A stretch of DNA of 64,000 bases from Bradyrhizobium agreste (GCF_016031625.1 NZ_JACCHP010000026.1:62001-126000), one strand, 5' to 3'. Shown: positions 7,362-16,243, numbered from the stretch's first letter. Numbers and translations: made by a program. The notes: a model not told the origin generated them from the sequence alone.

Positions 7362-7926
7362 CTGCGAGATCGGCCATACCGGCGCAGCCAAGCACGATCG
7401 CTTCAGTGCGGTCGTCACGGATCGCGGCGGTGATCTCCGCCGAGATCTTGCCGAGCGCATCGATGTTGCGCTCTTCCAGCGCCAGCACCGGGACCTCGGC
7501 GGCACGGACGCGGGCGCAGCGTTCGGCGAGGCCGTACTTCCGCAGATTGTGCTCGATCGGCACGATGGAGACGCCGAGCGTGGTTATCACGGCAAAGCGC
7601 GCGGCGATCAGGCTCGCGAGGTGGAAGCCGGCCTCGCCGATACCGATCACCGGTGCTTTGGCGGCGGCACGCGCGGCATCCAAGCCGGTGTCGTCGAAAC
7701 AGGCGATGATGTGCGCGTCCGCGCCGTCGCGATCGGCCTCGCGGATGCAGCCGAGCATGCCGGGGACGGCGAAAGCTTCGTCGTAGAACCCCTCGATCGA
7801 GACCGGGCCCATTGCCGGCTGACGCGCATCGATCACGGTGTCGGCAAGGGCAACGCTGCGCGCGGCAGCGGCGATCTTAGCCGTCATCGATGCCGTTGTG
7901 TTGGGATTGACGACGTGAAGTCGCAT
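7195..7926 (-). CDS. Aspartate/glutamate/hydantoin racemase family protein
   Basis: A 243-residue PF01177 protein. Both catalytic cysteines expected for a cofactor-independent two-base racemase are present: ACFDDTG (about C75) and VLGCAGM (about C180). The start MRLHVVNPNTT is the usual N-terminus of hydantoin racemase-like members. It is the last gene of a minus-strand operon, 21 bp after a PotC-like permease. It therefore probably acts on whatever the transporter imports, such as a hydantoin, carbamoyl-amino acid or related chiral compound; the substrate is inferred only. The 3' end is duplicated beyond the adjacent foreign cassette. Confidence 0.88.
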   Translation of the reverse strand: MRLHVVNPNTTASMTAKIAAAARSVALADTVIDARQPAMGPVSIEGFYDEAFAVPGMLGCIREADRDGADAHIIACFDDTGLDAARAAAKAPVIGIGEAGFHLASLIAARFAVITTLGVSIVPIEHNLRKYGLAERCARVRAAEVPVLALEERNIDALGKISAEITAAIRDDRTEAIVLGCAGMADLAGELAAAHGLPVVDGVVAAVTLGESLVRLGLTTSRLGPYAAPRTKSYSGPFSQFQP

Positions 7927-7947
7927 CGGAACAGACGAGTCCTTATT

Positions 7948-8826
7948 TCAGACGGGTCCCTTGCCGGCGTCCGAGCCCTTGGCCGCCTGCCGCTTGTTGA
8001 GCACGTGGATGGTGCCGAGTGCAAGCGTGATGACCGTAAACGAGACCGCCGAGATCACGGTGCCGAGCGCGTAGATGTCGGGGTTGGTCACGGTGGTGGT
8101 GAGGCCTTGAAGATCCAGCGGCAACGTGTTCACCGCGCCGATCGCCTGGCTGGAGCGTGCGAGCTCGTCCCAGGACAGCGTGAAGCCGAACAGGCCGATG
8201 CCGATCACCGAGGGCAGGATGATCGGCAGCACGACGTGACGGAACGTCTGCCATGGCGTGGCGCCGAGATCGCGCGCGGCTTCCTCGAGGCGCGGATCGA
8301 AGCGGTTGAAGATCGCGAACATGATGAGCAGCCCGAACGGCAGCGTCCAGGTCAGGTGCGCGCCGAGCCCGGACGTGAGCAGGCCCATCGAGGTCTCGAA
8401 ATTCTCGTTCCAATGCGCCTTGATCAGGTCGTCGATGATGCGGAACTCGAGCGAGATGCCGAGCGAGGTGATGATCGAGGGCACGATGAGGCTGGCGATC
8501 GCCGAGTAGAACAGGATGCTCTGCGCCTTGAATTTTCTTCGGAACGCCATGCCGGCGGCGACCGACAGCACGACGGTGACGATCATCACGATGATTCCGA
8601 GCAGCAGCGAGCGGCGGAAGGCCGCGCCGAGATCCACGATGCCGGTGCCTTGGAACAGCTTTGCGATCCAAAAGGTCGACACGCCGTTCATCGGGAAAGT
8701 GAGGCCGCCCTGCGGCCCCTGGAACGACAGCACGTAGATCGCGATCATCGGCCCGTAGAGAAACAGCACATAGGCCGCGAAGAAGATCGCGAGCACGTAG
8801 AACGAGCGCGGGCGTCCTTCCTTCAT
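7948..8826 (-). CDS. ABC transporter permease, PotC-like
   Basis: A 292-residue inner-membrane permease with about six transmembrane helices. The EAA loop that contacts the ATPase is clear (EEAARDLGATPWQTF, about residues 187-201). It belongs to the spermidine/putrescine-type (PotC) branch of binding-protein-dependent permeases. The gene begins 3 bp after the preceding permease gene ends, so the two are co-transcribed and probably form the heterodimeric channel. The neighbouring racemase suggests a substrate other than polyamine, as PotABCD-like systems are often repurposed for opines and amino-acid derivatives. Confidence 0.9.
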   Translation of the reverse strand: MKEGRPRSFYVLAIFFAAYVLFLYGPMIAIYVLSFQGPQGGLTFPMNGVSTFWIAKLFQGTGIVDLGAAFRRSLLLGIIVMIVTVVLSVAAGMAFRRKFKAQSILFYSAIASLIVPSIITSLGISLEFRIIDDLIKAHWNENFETSMGLLTSGLGAHLTWTLPFGLLIMFAIFNRFDPRLEEAARDLGATPWQTFRHVVLPIILPSVIGIGLFGFTLSWDELARSSQAIGAVNTLPLDLQGLTTTVTNPDIYALGTVISAVSFTVITLALGTIHVLNKRQAAKGSDAGKGPV

Positions 8827-8829
8827 GCT

Positions 8830-9783
8830 CTAGAGCTCCTTCTTGATGTCGACGATGCGCGACATCATGGTGATGATCAGGAAAGTGATCGCGAGCAGGA
8901 TCACGGCGTTGGCCGCGGCGGCGGGGAACTGCAGCGCGTTGACCCGCGTCTCGATGATCTTGCCGGCCGCGGCGATCTGCTGGCCGCCCATCACGCCGAT
9001 GGTGATGAAGTCGCCCATCACGATGGTGATGACGAAGATCGAGCCGATCACGATGCCGGGCTTGGCCAGCGGAATGATGACGTTGACGAGGGTCTGGAAG
9101 CCGCTGGCGCCAGCATCATAGGCGGCCTCGATCAGCGACTTGTCGATGCGCACCATCGAATTGAAGATCGGCACCACCATGAAGAAGGTGAAGAGGTGCA
9201 CCAGCGCCAGCACCACCGAGAATTCGGAGAACAGCAGCCATTCCAGCGGATGGTTGATCAGGCCGGTCTTGATCAGACCGGAATTGACGAGGCCGTTGCG
9301 GCCGAGCAGCGGGATCCAGGCAATCATGCGGATTACGTTGGAGGTCCAGAACGGGATCGTGCAGAGCAGCGACAGGCCCATCTGCCAGGTCTTGGACTTG
9401 ACGTGAAAGGCGAGGAAATAGGCGACCCAGAAGCCGATGAAGAGGGTGATGGCCCAGACCATGAAGCAGAGCTTCAGCGTCATCACATAGGTCTTCCCGA
9501 TCGTGCAGAGGTCGGGAAGCTGTGCGATGCAGCCCTCGAACGTGTCGGTGTAGCCGCGGCCGGACAAAGCCGGCAGCAGCTGGTATTCATTGTAGTCCCA
9601 GAACGAGACGATGACGACGAAGACGAGCGGAATGAGGAAGAAGGCGAGAAACACCAGCATCATCGGCCCGGCCTGGAGCCAGGAGATGAAGGACGGCGAC
9701 AGGCGCGTCGGCTTTGCGGCGCGCGCTGTGCCCGCCCCCGGGAGCAAGCCCGGGGTTGCCTGTTGCAGGACTTCTTCTGACAT
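8830..9783 (-). CDS. ABC transporter permease, PotB-like
   Basis: A protein of about 317 residues with a cytoplasmic N-terminal stretch and six or so transmembrane helices. The EAA-type loop (EAAYDAGASGFQTL) lies near residues 225-240. It is the PotB-type partner of the following permease. The ATG at 9783 (MSEEVLQQ) was chosen because it lies 5 bp after the stop of the binding-protein gene; an upstream extension to 9858 would overlap that gene. The segment between the first two TM helices holds a longer loop with two cysteines (EGCIAQLPDLC), probably periplasmic. Confidence 0.9.
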   Translation of the reverse strand: MSEEVLQQATPGLLPGAGTARAAKPTRLSPSFISWLQAGPMMLVFLAFFLIPLVFVVIVSFWDYNEYQLLPALSGRGYTDTFEGCIAQLPDLCTIGKTYVMTLKLCFMVWAITLFIGFWVAYFLAFHVKSKTWQMGLSLLCTIPFWTSNVIRMIAWIPLLGRNGLVNSGLIKTGLINHPLEWLLFSEFSVVLALVHLFTFFMVVPIFNSMVRIDKSLIEAAYDAGASGFQTLVNVIIPLAKPGIVIGSIFVITIVMGDFITIGVMGGQQIAAAGKIIETRVNALQFPAAAANAVILLAITFLIITMMSRIVDIKKEL

Positions 9784-9788
9784 GTCTG

Positions 9789-11078
9789 CTACGCCGCGAT
9801 GAACTCGTTCCACTTGCGGACCATGTAGTCGTTCTCGTCCATCACGGCGTTCCAGCACGCGACGCCGCCCATGCGATCCTCGTAGGAGCCGCCGTCACGC
9901 ACCGCGCCGGCCTTTTCCAGCAGCGAGCCGTCGGGCGCCTTGATGTCCTTCTCGGCCGGCTTGCCCTCCATCCAGTACGCCCATTCGTAGGGCTCCATGT
10001 GCGCCTTCGCGGTGGAGAGCACGGCGGAGTAATAGCCCTGGCGATTGAGATAGGCGCCGGCAAAGCCCGACAGGAACCAGTTCACGAACTCATAGGCCCA
10101 TTCGAGCTTTTGACCCGAGACGCCCTTGGACACGCAGAAGCCCGAAGCCCAAGAGCGGTAGCCTTCCTTGAGCGGCTGGAAGGTGCAGGGGATGCCCATC
10201 GAACGGACCTTCGTCACCGCCGGCGACCACATCGACTGGATCACGGTCTCGCCGGACGCCATCAGGTTGACGCTCTCGTTGAAGTCCTTCCAGAAGGCGC
10301 GGAACTGACCGGCCTTCTTGGCCTCGGTCATCACCTTCATGGTGAGATCGATCTCTTCCTTGGTCATGTTGCCCTTGTCGGCATATTTGTACTTGCCGGA
10401 GGCTTCCACGACCATCGCCGCATCCATGATGCCGATCGAGGGGATGTTGAGGATCGAGGCCTTGCCCTTGAACTCGGGGTTGAGCAGTTCGGCCCAGGTG
10501 CTGATCGGGCGCTTGATCAGGTCGGGGCGGATGCCGAGCGTGTCGGCGTTGTAGACGGTCGGGATCAGCGTGACGAACTCCGTCGCCGACGTCGCGAACT
10601 TCTTGGAATCCCTGCCTTCGAGATAGAGCACCTTCCAGGGCGCGGTGCCCTGGCCGCCGATCTTCTTGCCGCCGGGCGTCTCGCCCTTGGTGAAGACGGG
10701 CGTGATGTTGTCGAACTCCTTGATCTTCTTGGCATCGAGCGCAAGGATGTTGCCCGACGGGACCAGCTTCTTCAGCGAGAAATATTCGGTATCCAACACG
10801 TCGAAGGAATTCGGCTGGGTCATCACGCGCTTGGTGACGTCGTCGGTGGTCGCGGTGATGTATTCGATCTTGATGCCGGTGTCCTTCAGGCACTGCTTGG
10901 AGATGTCGTCGCCCTCGTTCACCGCCGTGCCGAGATAGCGCAGCACCTTCGCGTCGGCCGACTTCACGTAGGGAAAGCCGGTGATCGCGCCGGAGCCGGC
11001 GGCGAGGCCGGCGAGACCCGCGGTGCCCTTCAATAGCGTGCGGCGGCTGACGCCGGTCTTCCTGGTCGTCTCGGTCAT
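9789..11078 (-). CDS. ABC transporter substrate-binding protein, PotD-like
   Basis: A periplasmic binding protein of about 429 residues. The N-terminus carries a twin-arginine signal (SRRTLLKG followed by an Ala/Gly-rich hydrophobic core), so it is probably exported folded by Tat. The mature protein has the two-lobe family 1 (PotD/spermidine-type) pattern. ATG 11078 was chosen because GAGGAG lies nine bases upstream; a GTG at 11087 abuts that site. It lies between the ATPase and permease genes of one operon. The ligand cannot be read from sequence. Confidence 0.9.
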   Translation of the reverse strand: MTETTRKTGVSRRTLLKGTAGLAGLAAGSGAITGFPYVKSADAKVLRYLGTAVNEGDDISKQCLKDTGIKIEYITATTDDVTKRVMTQPNSFDVLDTEYFSLKKLVPSGNILALDAKKIKEFDNITPVFTKGETPGGKKIGGQGTAPWKVLYLEGRDSKKFATSATEFVTLIPTVYNADTLGIRPDLIKRPISTWAELLNPEFKGKASILNIPSIGIMDAAMVVEASGKYKYADKGNMTKEEIDLTMKVMTEAKKAGQFRAFWKDFNESVNLMASGETVIQSMWSPAVTKVRSMGIPCTFQPLKEGYRSWASGFCVSKGVSGQKLEWAYEFVNWFLSGFAGAYLNRQGYYSAVLSTAKAHMEPYEWAYWMEGKPAEKDIKAPDGSLLEKAGAVRDGGSYEDRMGGVACWNAVMDENDYMVRKWNEFIAA

Positions 11079-11122
11079 TTCGCTCACTCCTCTGTGTTGC
11101 GCATTTTCCGTGGTGAAGGGTG

Positions 11123-12109
11123 CTATTGCAGGCGTTGCGCCTTGGCGGGATCCCAGGTCGCCAGCACGCGATCGCCCGGACGGAACGGATGCACGTCGAA
11201 GGTGGCCTCGGGAACGTGGGAGAACAGGGCGGTGCCGTCATCGAGCGTGAGCGAGACGGCGATGTAGGAGCCCTGATACTCGGTCTGGGTCAGCAGTGCC
11301 GGCGCCCCGAAAGCGCCGTCGGCGAACGGCACGATGCCGAGCTGATCGGCGCGGACGGCTATGAGATTGCCGGCGTCGCTGAGCACGTTGTGGCCGCCGA
11401 TGAATCGGGCCACGAATTCGGTGCGGGGATGATGGAAGATGTCGCGCGCCGTGCCCTGCTGCTCGATCTTGCCGTGATTCATCACCACGATGTGGTCGGC
11501 AAGGGCCATCGCCTCTTCCTGGCCGTGGGTGACCTGGATGAAGCTGATGCCGAGCTCGCGCTGCAGCCGCTTCAGCTCGCCGCGCATCTTGACGCGCAGG
11601 AACGGATCGAGCGCCGAAAGCGGCTCGTCGAGCAGGAGGATCTGCGGCTCGGTAATCAGCGCGCGGGCGAGCGCGACGCGCTGCTGCTGGCCGCCGGAGA
11701 GCTGCGCCGGAAGACGGCCTGCATATTGGCTCATCGCCACCAGCTCGAGCAATTCGCCGGCCCGCTTGTGCCGCGTCGCCTTGTCGATGCCGCGCATCTT
11801 CAAGGCGAAGGCGACGTTGTCGAGCACGGAGAGATGCGGAAACAGCGCGTAGGACTGGAACATCATCGCGGTGCCGCGCTTGGCGGGCTCGAGGTCGGTG
11901 ACATTCTGCGCGCCGAGAAGGATGTCGCCTTCGCTCACCGCCTCGTGGCCTGCGATCATGCGCAGCGTCGAGGTCTTGCCGCAGCCGGAGGGGCCGAGCA
12001 GGCAGCAATAGGTGCCCGCCGGGATCTTCAGGTTGACGTTGTCGACGGCCAGCGTGGCGTCGTAGCGTTTGGTGACGGCGACCAGTTCGAGAGCGGCAGG
12101 AATGGCCAT
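11123..12109 (-). CDS. ABC transporter ATP-binding protein, PotA-like
   Basis: A protein of about 328 residues and the first gene of the importer operon. From the ATG at 12109 (MAIPAALEL), Walker A GPSGCGKT is at residues 39-46. Then come the Q-loop (FQSYALF), the signature LSGGQQQR, Walker B LLLDEP and the switch His (THGQEEA). A C-terminal TOBE-like domain (about 245-325) is typical of PotA/MalK ATPases. The open frame reaches 12190, but the family N-terminus fits 12109. It energises the two downstream permeases. The divergent GntR-type gene at 12368 is the likely regulator. Confidence 0.92.
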   Translation of the reverse strand: MAIPAALELVAVTKRYDATLAVDNVNLKIPAGTYCCLLGPSGCGKTSTLRMIAGHEAVSEGDILLGAQNVTDLEPAKRGTAMMFQSYALFPHLSVLDNVAFALKMRGIDKATRHKRAGELLELVAMSQYAGRLPAQLSGGQQQRVALARALITEPQILLLDEPLSALDPFLRVKMRGELKRLQRELGISFIQVTHGQEEAMALADHIVVMNHGKIEQQGTARDIFHHPRTEFVARFIGGHNVLSDAGNLIAVRADQLGIVPFADGAFGAPALLTQTEYQGSYIAVSLTLDDGTALFSHVPEATFDVHPFRPGDRVLATWDPAKAQRLQ

Positions 12110-12250
12110 GGCGTGTCCGAGGAGGGGCGATGCGTCCCGCCTCTCTCCGCAAGGTCCGTGCCAACAGCCCGCGACGTTGCGAATTTCCAAAACTGTGCAG
12201 CGGAGTCAGATCGTTAGATCGATTCCGGCCGAATTTGTCCGCCCGCCGCC

Positions 12251-12268
12251 TGTGCAGCCGGCTGCACA
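12251..12268. promoter_or_regulatory. Perfect 18-bp palindrome, candidate operator
   Basis: TGTGCAGCCGGCTGCACA is a perfect dyad in the 258-bp gap between the divergent ABC importer operon and its GntR-type gene. The position suits a regulator controlling both directions. Which protein binds is not known. Confidence 0.45.
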
Positions 12269-12283
12269 CAAAACGGGCGGAAA

Positions 12284-12315
12284 TTGTATAAAGTTTCGCC
12301 TGTGATTGGATACAG
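12284..12315. promoter_or_regulatory. Direct repeat, candidate GntR-family half-sites
   Basis: TTGTATAAAG (12284-12293) and TTGGATACAG (12306-12315) share eight of ten bases and are spaced 22 bp apart, about two helical turns. TTGTATA-type sequences resemble half-sites of FCD-subfamily GntR regulators. They lie 55-85 bp upstream of the GntR start. Confidence 0.35.
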
Positions 12316-12367
12316 CTCGTCGACTAACATTGCAGGCCGAACGTTCGTCGATCGAGCCCTCACAATC

Positions 12368-13075
12368 ATGGCCGCCAAGCCCCGCCAGAAACCCGATGCG
12401 CCCGATGCGAGCGATCGCGTCAGCCGCATCCGGGAGGGTGTGACCGCCGCGATCCTCGAGCATCGCCTGCTGCCTGGCACGAAGCTCGGCGAGGACGAGA
12501 TCGGCGACATCTACGGCGCGAGCCGGACGCTGGTGCGCACCGCGCTGCAGCAGCTCGCGCATGAGGGCATCGTCAGCATCGAGAAGAATCGCGGCGCCTT
12601 CGTCGCGCGCCCGACCCCGGCCGACGCCCGCGAGGTGTTCGAGGCGCGCCGCCTGATCGAGCCCAGCATCGTCGACCATGCGATCGATGCGGTCTCGCCG
12701 GCCTGGCTCGATCGCCTCGGCCGGCATCTCGATGAGGAGCGCGAAGCGGAATTGCGCGGCGATGCGCGCGCCCAGGTGCGGCTCTCCGGCGAGTTTCATC
12801 GCCTCGTCGCCGAGATGAGCGGCCACAGCATCTATCTCGGCTTCCTCAAGGAGCTGATCGCGCGCTCCTCGCTCATCATCCTGCTCTACCGCCGCCACGA
12901 CACGCCCGCGTGCGGCACCGATCATCACGCGGGAATCGTCGCCGCGATCGGCAAGCGCGACAAGGCGCGCGCGAGCGCCTTGATGCTCTCGCACCTGAAC
13001 GAGATCGAGGCGGAGCTGTTCCTGAAGGAGCTTGGCGCCGACGAGCTGCGGCTGGCGGACGTGTTGGGGGCGTGA
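12368..13075 (+). CDS. GntR family transcriptional regulator, FCD subfamily
   Basis: A protein of about 235 residues. The winged helix-turn-helix is at about residues 15-80 (EDEIGDIYGASRTLVRTALQQLAHEG), followed by an all-helical FCD ligand-binding domain (about 90-225). That domain has the metal-binding His pattern expected for this fold (FHRLVAEMSGH, later DHHAGIVAA). It is divergent from the PotABCD-like/racemase operon, so it probably controls import and use of that substrate in response to the substrate or a product. ATG 12368 is preferred over the TTG at 12284, which lies inside the probable operator. Confidence 0.88.
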   Translation: MAAKPRQKPDAPDASDRVSRIREGVTAAILEHRLLPGTKLGEDEIGDIYGASRTLVRTALQQLAHEGIVSIEKNRGAFVARPTPADAREVFEARRLIEPSIVDHAIDAVSPAWLDRLGRHLDEEREAELRGDARAQVRLSGEFHRLVAEMSGHSIYLGFLKELIARSSLIILLYRRHDTPACGTDHHAGIVAAIGKRDKARASALMLSHLNEIEAELFLKELGADELRLADVLGA

Positions 13076-13111
13076 GAACCGCGTCGCCAGCGGGATCGGC
13101 GAGTCCGGATG

Positions 13112-14089
13112 TCATTGTGGCTCCAAGCCGAGATTCCTGATCGACTCCAGCCAGACCGGCCCTTCGTTTTCGTAGAGGGCGACCGAGGATGCGCGATCCA
13201 TTGCCGGCGAGTCGACGCCGAAGGCCTCGAGCAGCTTCTGGACACGCTCGGTCTTGCCGCCTTCGACCATGAGCTTGGCGAGCAGTTCGATCCGGTCGGG
13301 CGGCGTCGCAGCGGGCGCCACCAGGGCCGTGAAGCTCGTCAGCTGGAAGACCTTTCCGGTGACCCCCTGCTCGGCGAACGTCTTGGTGTCCGGCAGTTTC
13401 TTCATGCGAACCAGTGACGGGACGGCGATCGCGCGGCCGACGCCGGTGTCGAGGACTGGAAGCGCGGCCTGATAGCTGCCGGTCGCGGCCTGGATGACGC
13501 CGGCCGCCAGGTCCTGCCACATTGGCGCTTCGCCGCGATAGTGCACGATGGAGATGTCGAGGCCATATTGGCGGTTGAGCTCGGCGATCGCGATGTGCGC
13601 GAACGAACCGATGCCATACGAGCCTGCCGTGACCTTGTTGTGGCGCGCATATGCGACGAAATCTTCGATGGACTTTGCGCCGGTGGCGGAATGGACGACC
13701 AGCGGCAGATGACCCGATGGCGTCACTGCGACGATCGTGAAATCCTTGTCCGGATCGTAGGCGAGCGATTTCAGCAGCAGCCGGTTTCCGAGCAATGTGG
13801 ACGAGATCGTGTACATCAGCGTATGGCCGTCCGCCGGCGAATCCTTGACCGATTGGGCTGCCAGCGCGCCGCTCGCTCCCGTCTTGTTTTCGACAACGAC
13901 AGGCTGTCCGAGCTTCTGAGAGATGTAATCGCCATAGGCGCGGGCGAATGCATCGGTGATGCCGCCGGCGGGCGTCGAGACGACGATCTTGATGGCTCTG
14001 GTGGGCCAGGCTTCTGCCGCGGACCCTTCAGCGGTCGCCACCACAAGGCATGCAATTGCAGCCCCCAATATTCCGACGAATGTCCTCAC
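13112..14089 (-). CDS. Bug-family tripartite tricarboxylate transporter binding protein
   Basis: A 325-residue periplasmic receptor of the TctC/Bug family. The Sec signal peptide runs to about residue 25, and the family start (WPTRAIKIVVSTPAGGITDAFAR) follows. VVVENKTGASG and the conserved central region are also present. GTG 14089 was chosen because GGAGGGG lies just upstream. No TctA/TctB membrane genes are adjacent, as is common for orphan Bug receptors, which bind carboxylates, nicotinate and other small ligands. It converges with the GntR gene, with 36 bp between stops. Confidence 0.9.
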   Translation of the reverse strand: MRTFVGILGAAIACLVVATAEGSAAEAWPTRAIKIVVSTPAGGITDAFARAYGDYISQKLGQPVVVENKTGASGALAAQSVKDSPADGHTLMYTISSTLLGNRLLLKSLAYDPDKDFTIVAVTPSGHLPLVVHSATGAKSIEDFVAYARHNKVTAGSYGIGSFAHIAIAELNRQYGLDISIVHYRGEAPMWQDLAAGVIQAATGSYQAALPVLDTGVGRAIAVPSLVRMKKLPDTKTFAEQGVTGKVFQLTSFTALVAPAATPPDRIELLAKLMVEGGKTERVQKLLEAFGVDSPAMDRASSVALYENEGPVWLESIRNLGLEPQ

Positions 14090-14178
14090 TTGCCCCTCCG
14101 GTTTCGCTCTGCGTCTTGGGCGCCCTGCGGTCGCCGGGCAGAGATGTCACACGAGTGGAGGCAAATGGAAACAACATT

Positions 14179-14331
14179 TTACTGTGTGAAATAGCTGTCT
14201 CCTGACGACGAAGACGGGCCTGCCGCAGCAAGCTTGGCGGCGAGCGCAACGGCCAGTGCGGAGGCGGCGCCGGCGACCTTCCTCGGGACGGAATAATGGC
14301 ATGGCAGCTCTTTGCGGGGACGGTGCCGCAT
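14179..14331 (-). CDS. Small hypothetical membrane or exported peptide
   Basis: A 50-residue frame: a basic start (MRHRPRKELP), an Ala-rich hydrophobic stretch at about residues 18-38 and a Ser-rich tail (GPSSSSGDSYFTQ). It begins 7 bp after the stop of the preceding 75-codon gene. The strong ribosome site GAGGAG overlaps the end of that gene, which argues for real coupled translation. It could be a single-span membrane peptide or have an uncleaved signal. No family recognised. Confidence 0.45.
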   Translation of the reverse strand: MRHRPRKELPCHYSVPRKVAGAASALAVALAAKLAAAGPSSSSGDSYFTQ

Positions 14332-14338
14332 TGGCTCC

Positions 14339-14566
14339 TCAGTGACCGAGTTCGCTCTCGGCGGCAAGCTGCCCCTCCGGCGTGATCTCGTATTCGCCGT
14401 CCTGCTTGGTCATCCATCCTGACCTGACCATCTCTCGCGCAAGCTGTATGGAGCAAATCGGATGATTGCCTCCCGGGTGATACAGCCTGTCATTTCGGAC
14501 GAGCAGGTGCCCGTACAATCGAGCCTGGCGCAGCGCCCTGCGCATCCCCGGTGATGGACTTTTCAT
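14339..14566 (-). CDS. Small hypothetical protein, winged-helix-like
   Basis: A 75-residue protein. The second half (SIQLAREMVRSGWMTKQDGEY then EITPEGQLAAE) has the spacing of a minimal winged helix: recognition helix, then a short wing ending in a TPEG turn like MarR/PadR proteins. The gene is upstream of the 50-codon gene on the same strand and divergent from the FAD/Rieske oxidoreductase gene, which starts 130 bp away. A regulatory role for that oxidoreductase is possible but only suggested by position. Confidence 0.6.
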   Translation of the reverse strand: MKSPSPGMRRALRQARLYGHLLVRNDRLYHPGGNHPICSIQLAREMVRSGWMTKQDGEYEITPEGQLAAESELGH

Positions 14567-14695
14567 GCCGGTTCAAGCGCGAGCACGATGAAGGTTCCTA
14601 ATCGATGACGTGAGCTTCAATACCTTTCCGCTCGCCACCCGTCGGACAGGAACCCTGATCCTGCCGCATCGTTTGTACTTCCGAGGAGAACTGCC

Positions 14696-16243
14696 ATGAA
14701 CGTACGCGATGAGAACACCCGGTCGCCCTGGATGGATGTTCAGGTTGCCGACGCGCCAGCGCTGTCCGGGACCGTGGGCACAGACGTCGTCGTTGTCGGT
14801 TCTGGAATTGCCGGGTTATCGGTCGCGTATGAACTTGCCAGCCACGGACGTTCGGTCGTGGTGCTCGACCGCGGTGGCATCGGCAGCGGGATGACGGCGC
14901 GTACCACGGCGCACCTGGCGACGGCGCTCGACGACGGTTACGACGCATTGGTGCGAGTACGCGGCCACGACTGCGCGCGGCATTACTATCAGAGCGTCGC
15001 GACAGCGATCGATCGCGCCGAGACCATCCAGCGTATCGAGCACATCGATTGCGATTTTCAACGCGTGGACGGCTATTGGGTGCTGGCACCCGAAACGCCG
15101 GCGTCCGAGCTGGATGAGGAATTGGTATGCTGTCGCAAGCTGGGGATTCCCGTCGACAATTGTGTGGAGCCGACGCCGTTCCATGCCAAAGGCCAGGTGC
15201 GTTCGCTGCGTTTTCCACGCCAGGCACGCCTGCACCCGACCAAATATCTCGCTGGTTTGGCGAGCGCACTGGAGCGCCAGGGAGCGAAGCTCTACGCCGA
15301 CACGTGTGTCGAGAGCGTCCGCCAGCGCCAAGGCGACATGGTCGTGACGACCGCCTCAGGCTACGAGGTCCACGCCGCCGACGTGGTGGTCGCGACGAAC
15401 TCGCCCGTCAATGTGCAGGTCGCGATCCACACCAAGCAGGCGCCTTACCGCACCTATGCACTCGCCGCGAAGATTGCGGCCGGCGCGCTGGAGGATGCGC
15501 TCTATTGGGATACGCTCGATCCCTATCACTATGTCCGACTCCAGCCGTTCTCTGCCGATGAGGACATCGTGATCATCGGCGGCGAAGACCATAAGTCGGG
15601 CGAAGCGAACGACGGGGCACAACGTCTTGATGCGCTCGAACGCTGGGCGCGCGAGCGACTACCGGACCTGCGCGAGGTCACTCATCGGTGGTCCGGGCAG
15701 GTAATGGAGCCGATCGATTTCGTCGGCTTCATCGGTCGCAGCCCTGGCGAAGAGCACCTCTTCATCGTCAGCGGCGATTCAGGGCAGGGGATCACGAACG
15801 GGCTGGTCGCCGGCTTGTTGGTGACGGATCTGATCACGATTGGTGCGAGCCCGTGGGAAGATGTCTACGCCCCGGCACGGAAGATTTACAAGAACATCAG
15901 CGAGTTCATCAGCGAGAACATCACGCCGCTGAAGAATTTCGCGGAATATCTTGCGGCGAGCGAGATCGCGAGCGTCGAACGTCTGCGGCCCGGCGAGGGG
16001 CGCCTCGTCCGCAGCGGCCTGAAGAAGATCGCGGCGTGCCGCGACCGGAACGGGCATTTGCATCTTCACTCGGCAAGCTGCACCCATCTCGGCTGTGTCG
16101 TGCACTGGAATGCGCTGGAGCAGTGCTGGGATTGTCCGTGTCACGGCTCGCAGTTCGCGCCCGACGGCACCGCGCTCAACGGTCCGGCAGTGTCGCCGTT
16201 GGGCGAGGTCGATAAGCCCGCGAATCTCGAAGCCGCGGAGTGA
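14696..16243 (+). CDS. FAD-dependent oxidoreductase with C-terminal Rieske domain
   Basis: A 515-residue fusion. Residues about 27-400 form a DAO-type FAD oxidoreductase with the dinucleotide-binding motif VVVGSGIAGLSVAYE and a later GDSGQGITNG flavin-contact segment. Residues about 425-510 form a Rieske [2Fe-2S] domain with ligands C462, H464, C480 and H483. The accessory cysteines C467 and C482, which form the stabilising disulfide in high-potential Rieske proteins, are also present. Such YhfW-like fusions could pass electrons from flavin to the cluster; substrate unknown. Start ATG 14696 is preceded by GAGGAGAA. No twin-arginine signal is seen, so it is probably cytoplasmic. Confidence 0.92.
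   Translation: MNVRDENTRSPWMDVQVADAPALSGTVGTDVVVVGSGIAGLSVAYELASHGRSVVVLDRGGIGSGMTARTTAHLATALDDGYDALVRVRGHDCARHYYQSVATAIDRAETIQRIEHIDCDFQRVDGYWVLAPETPASELDEELVCCRKLGIPVDNCVEPTPFHAKGQVRSLRFPRQARLHPTKYLAGLASALERQGAKLYADTCVESVRQRQGDMVVTTASGYEVHAADVVVATNSPVNVQVAIHTKQAPYRTYALAAKIAAGALEDALYWDTLDPYHYVRLQPFSADEDIVIIGGEDHKSGEANDGAQRLDALERWARERLPDLREVTHRWSGQVMEPIDFVGFIGRSPGEEHLFIVSGDSGQGITNGLVAGLLVTDLITIGASPWEDVYAPARKIYKNISEFISENITPLKNFAEYLAASEIASVERLRPGEGRLVRSGLKKIAACRDRNGHLHLHSASCTHLGCVVHWNALEQCWDCPCHGSQFAPDGTALNGPAVSPLGEVDKPANLEAAE

Noticed and set aside
7342..9780. 812-codon open frame on the plus strand
   Set aside because: Antisense shadow of the racemase and permease genes; composition is Arg/Asp/His/Glu-rich without any domain, typical of the opposite strand in GC-rich DNA.
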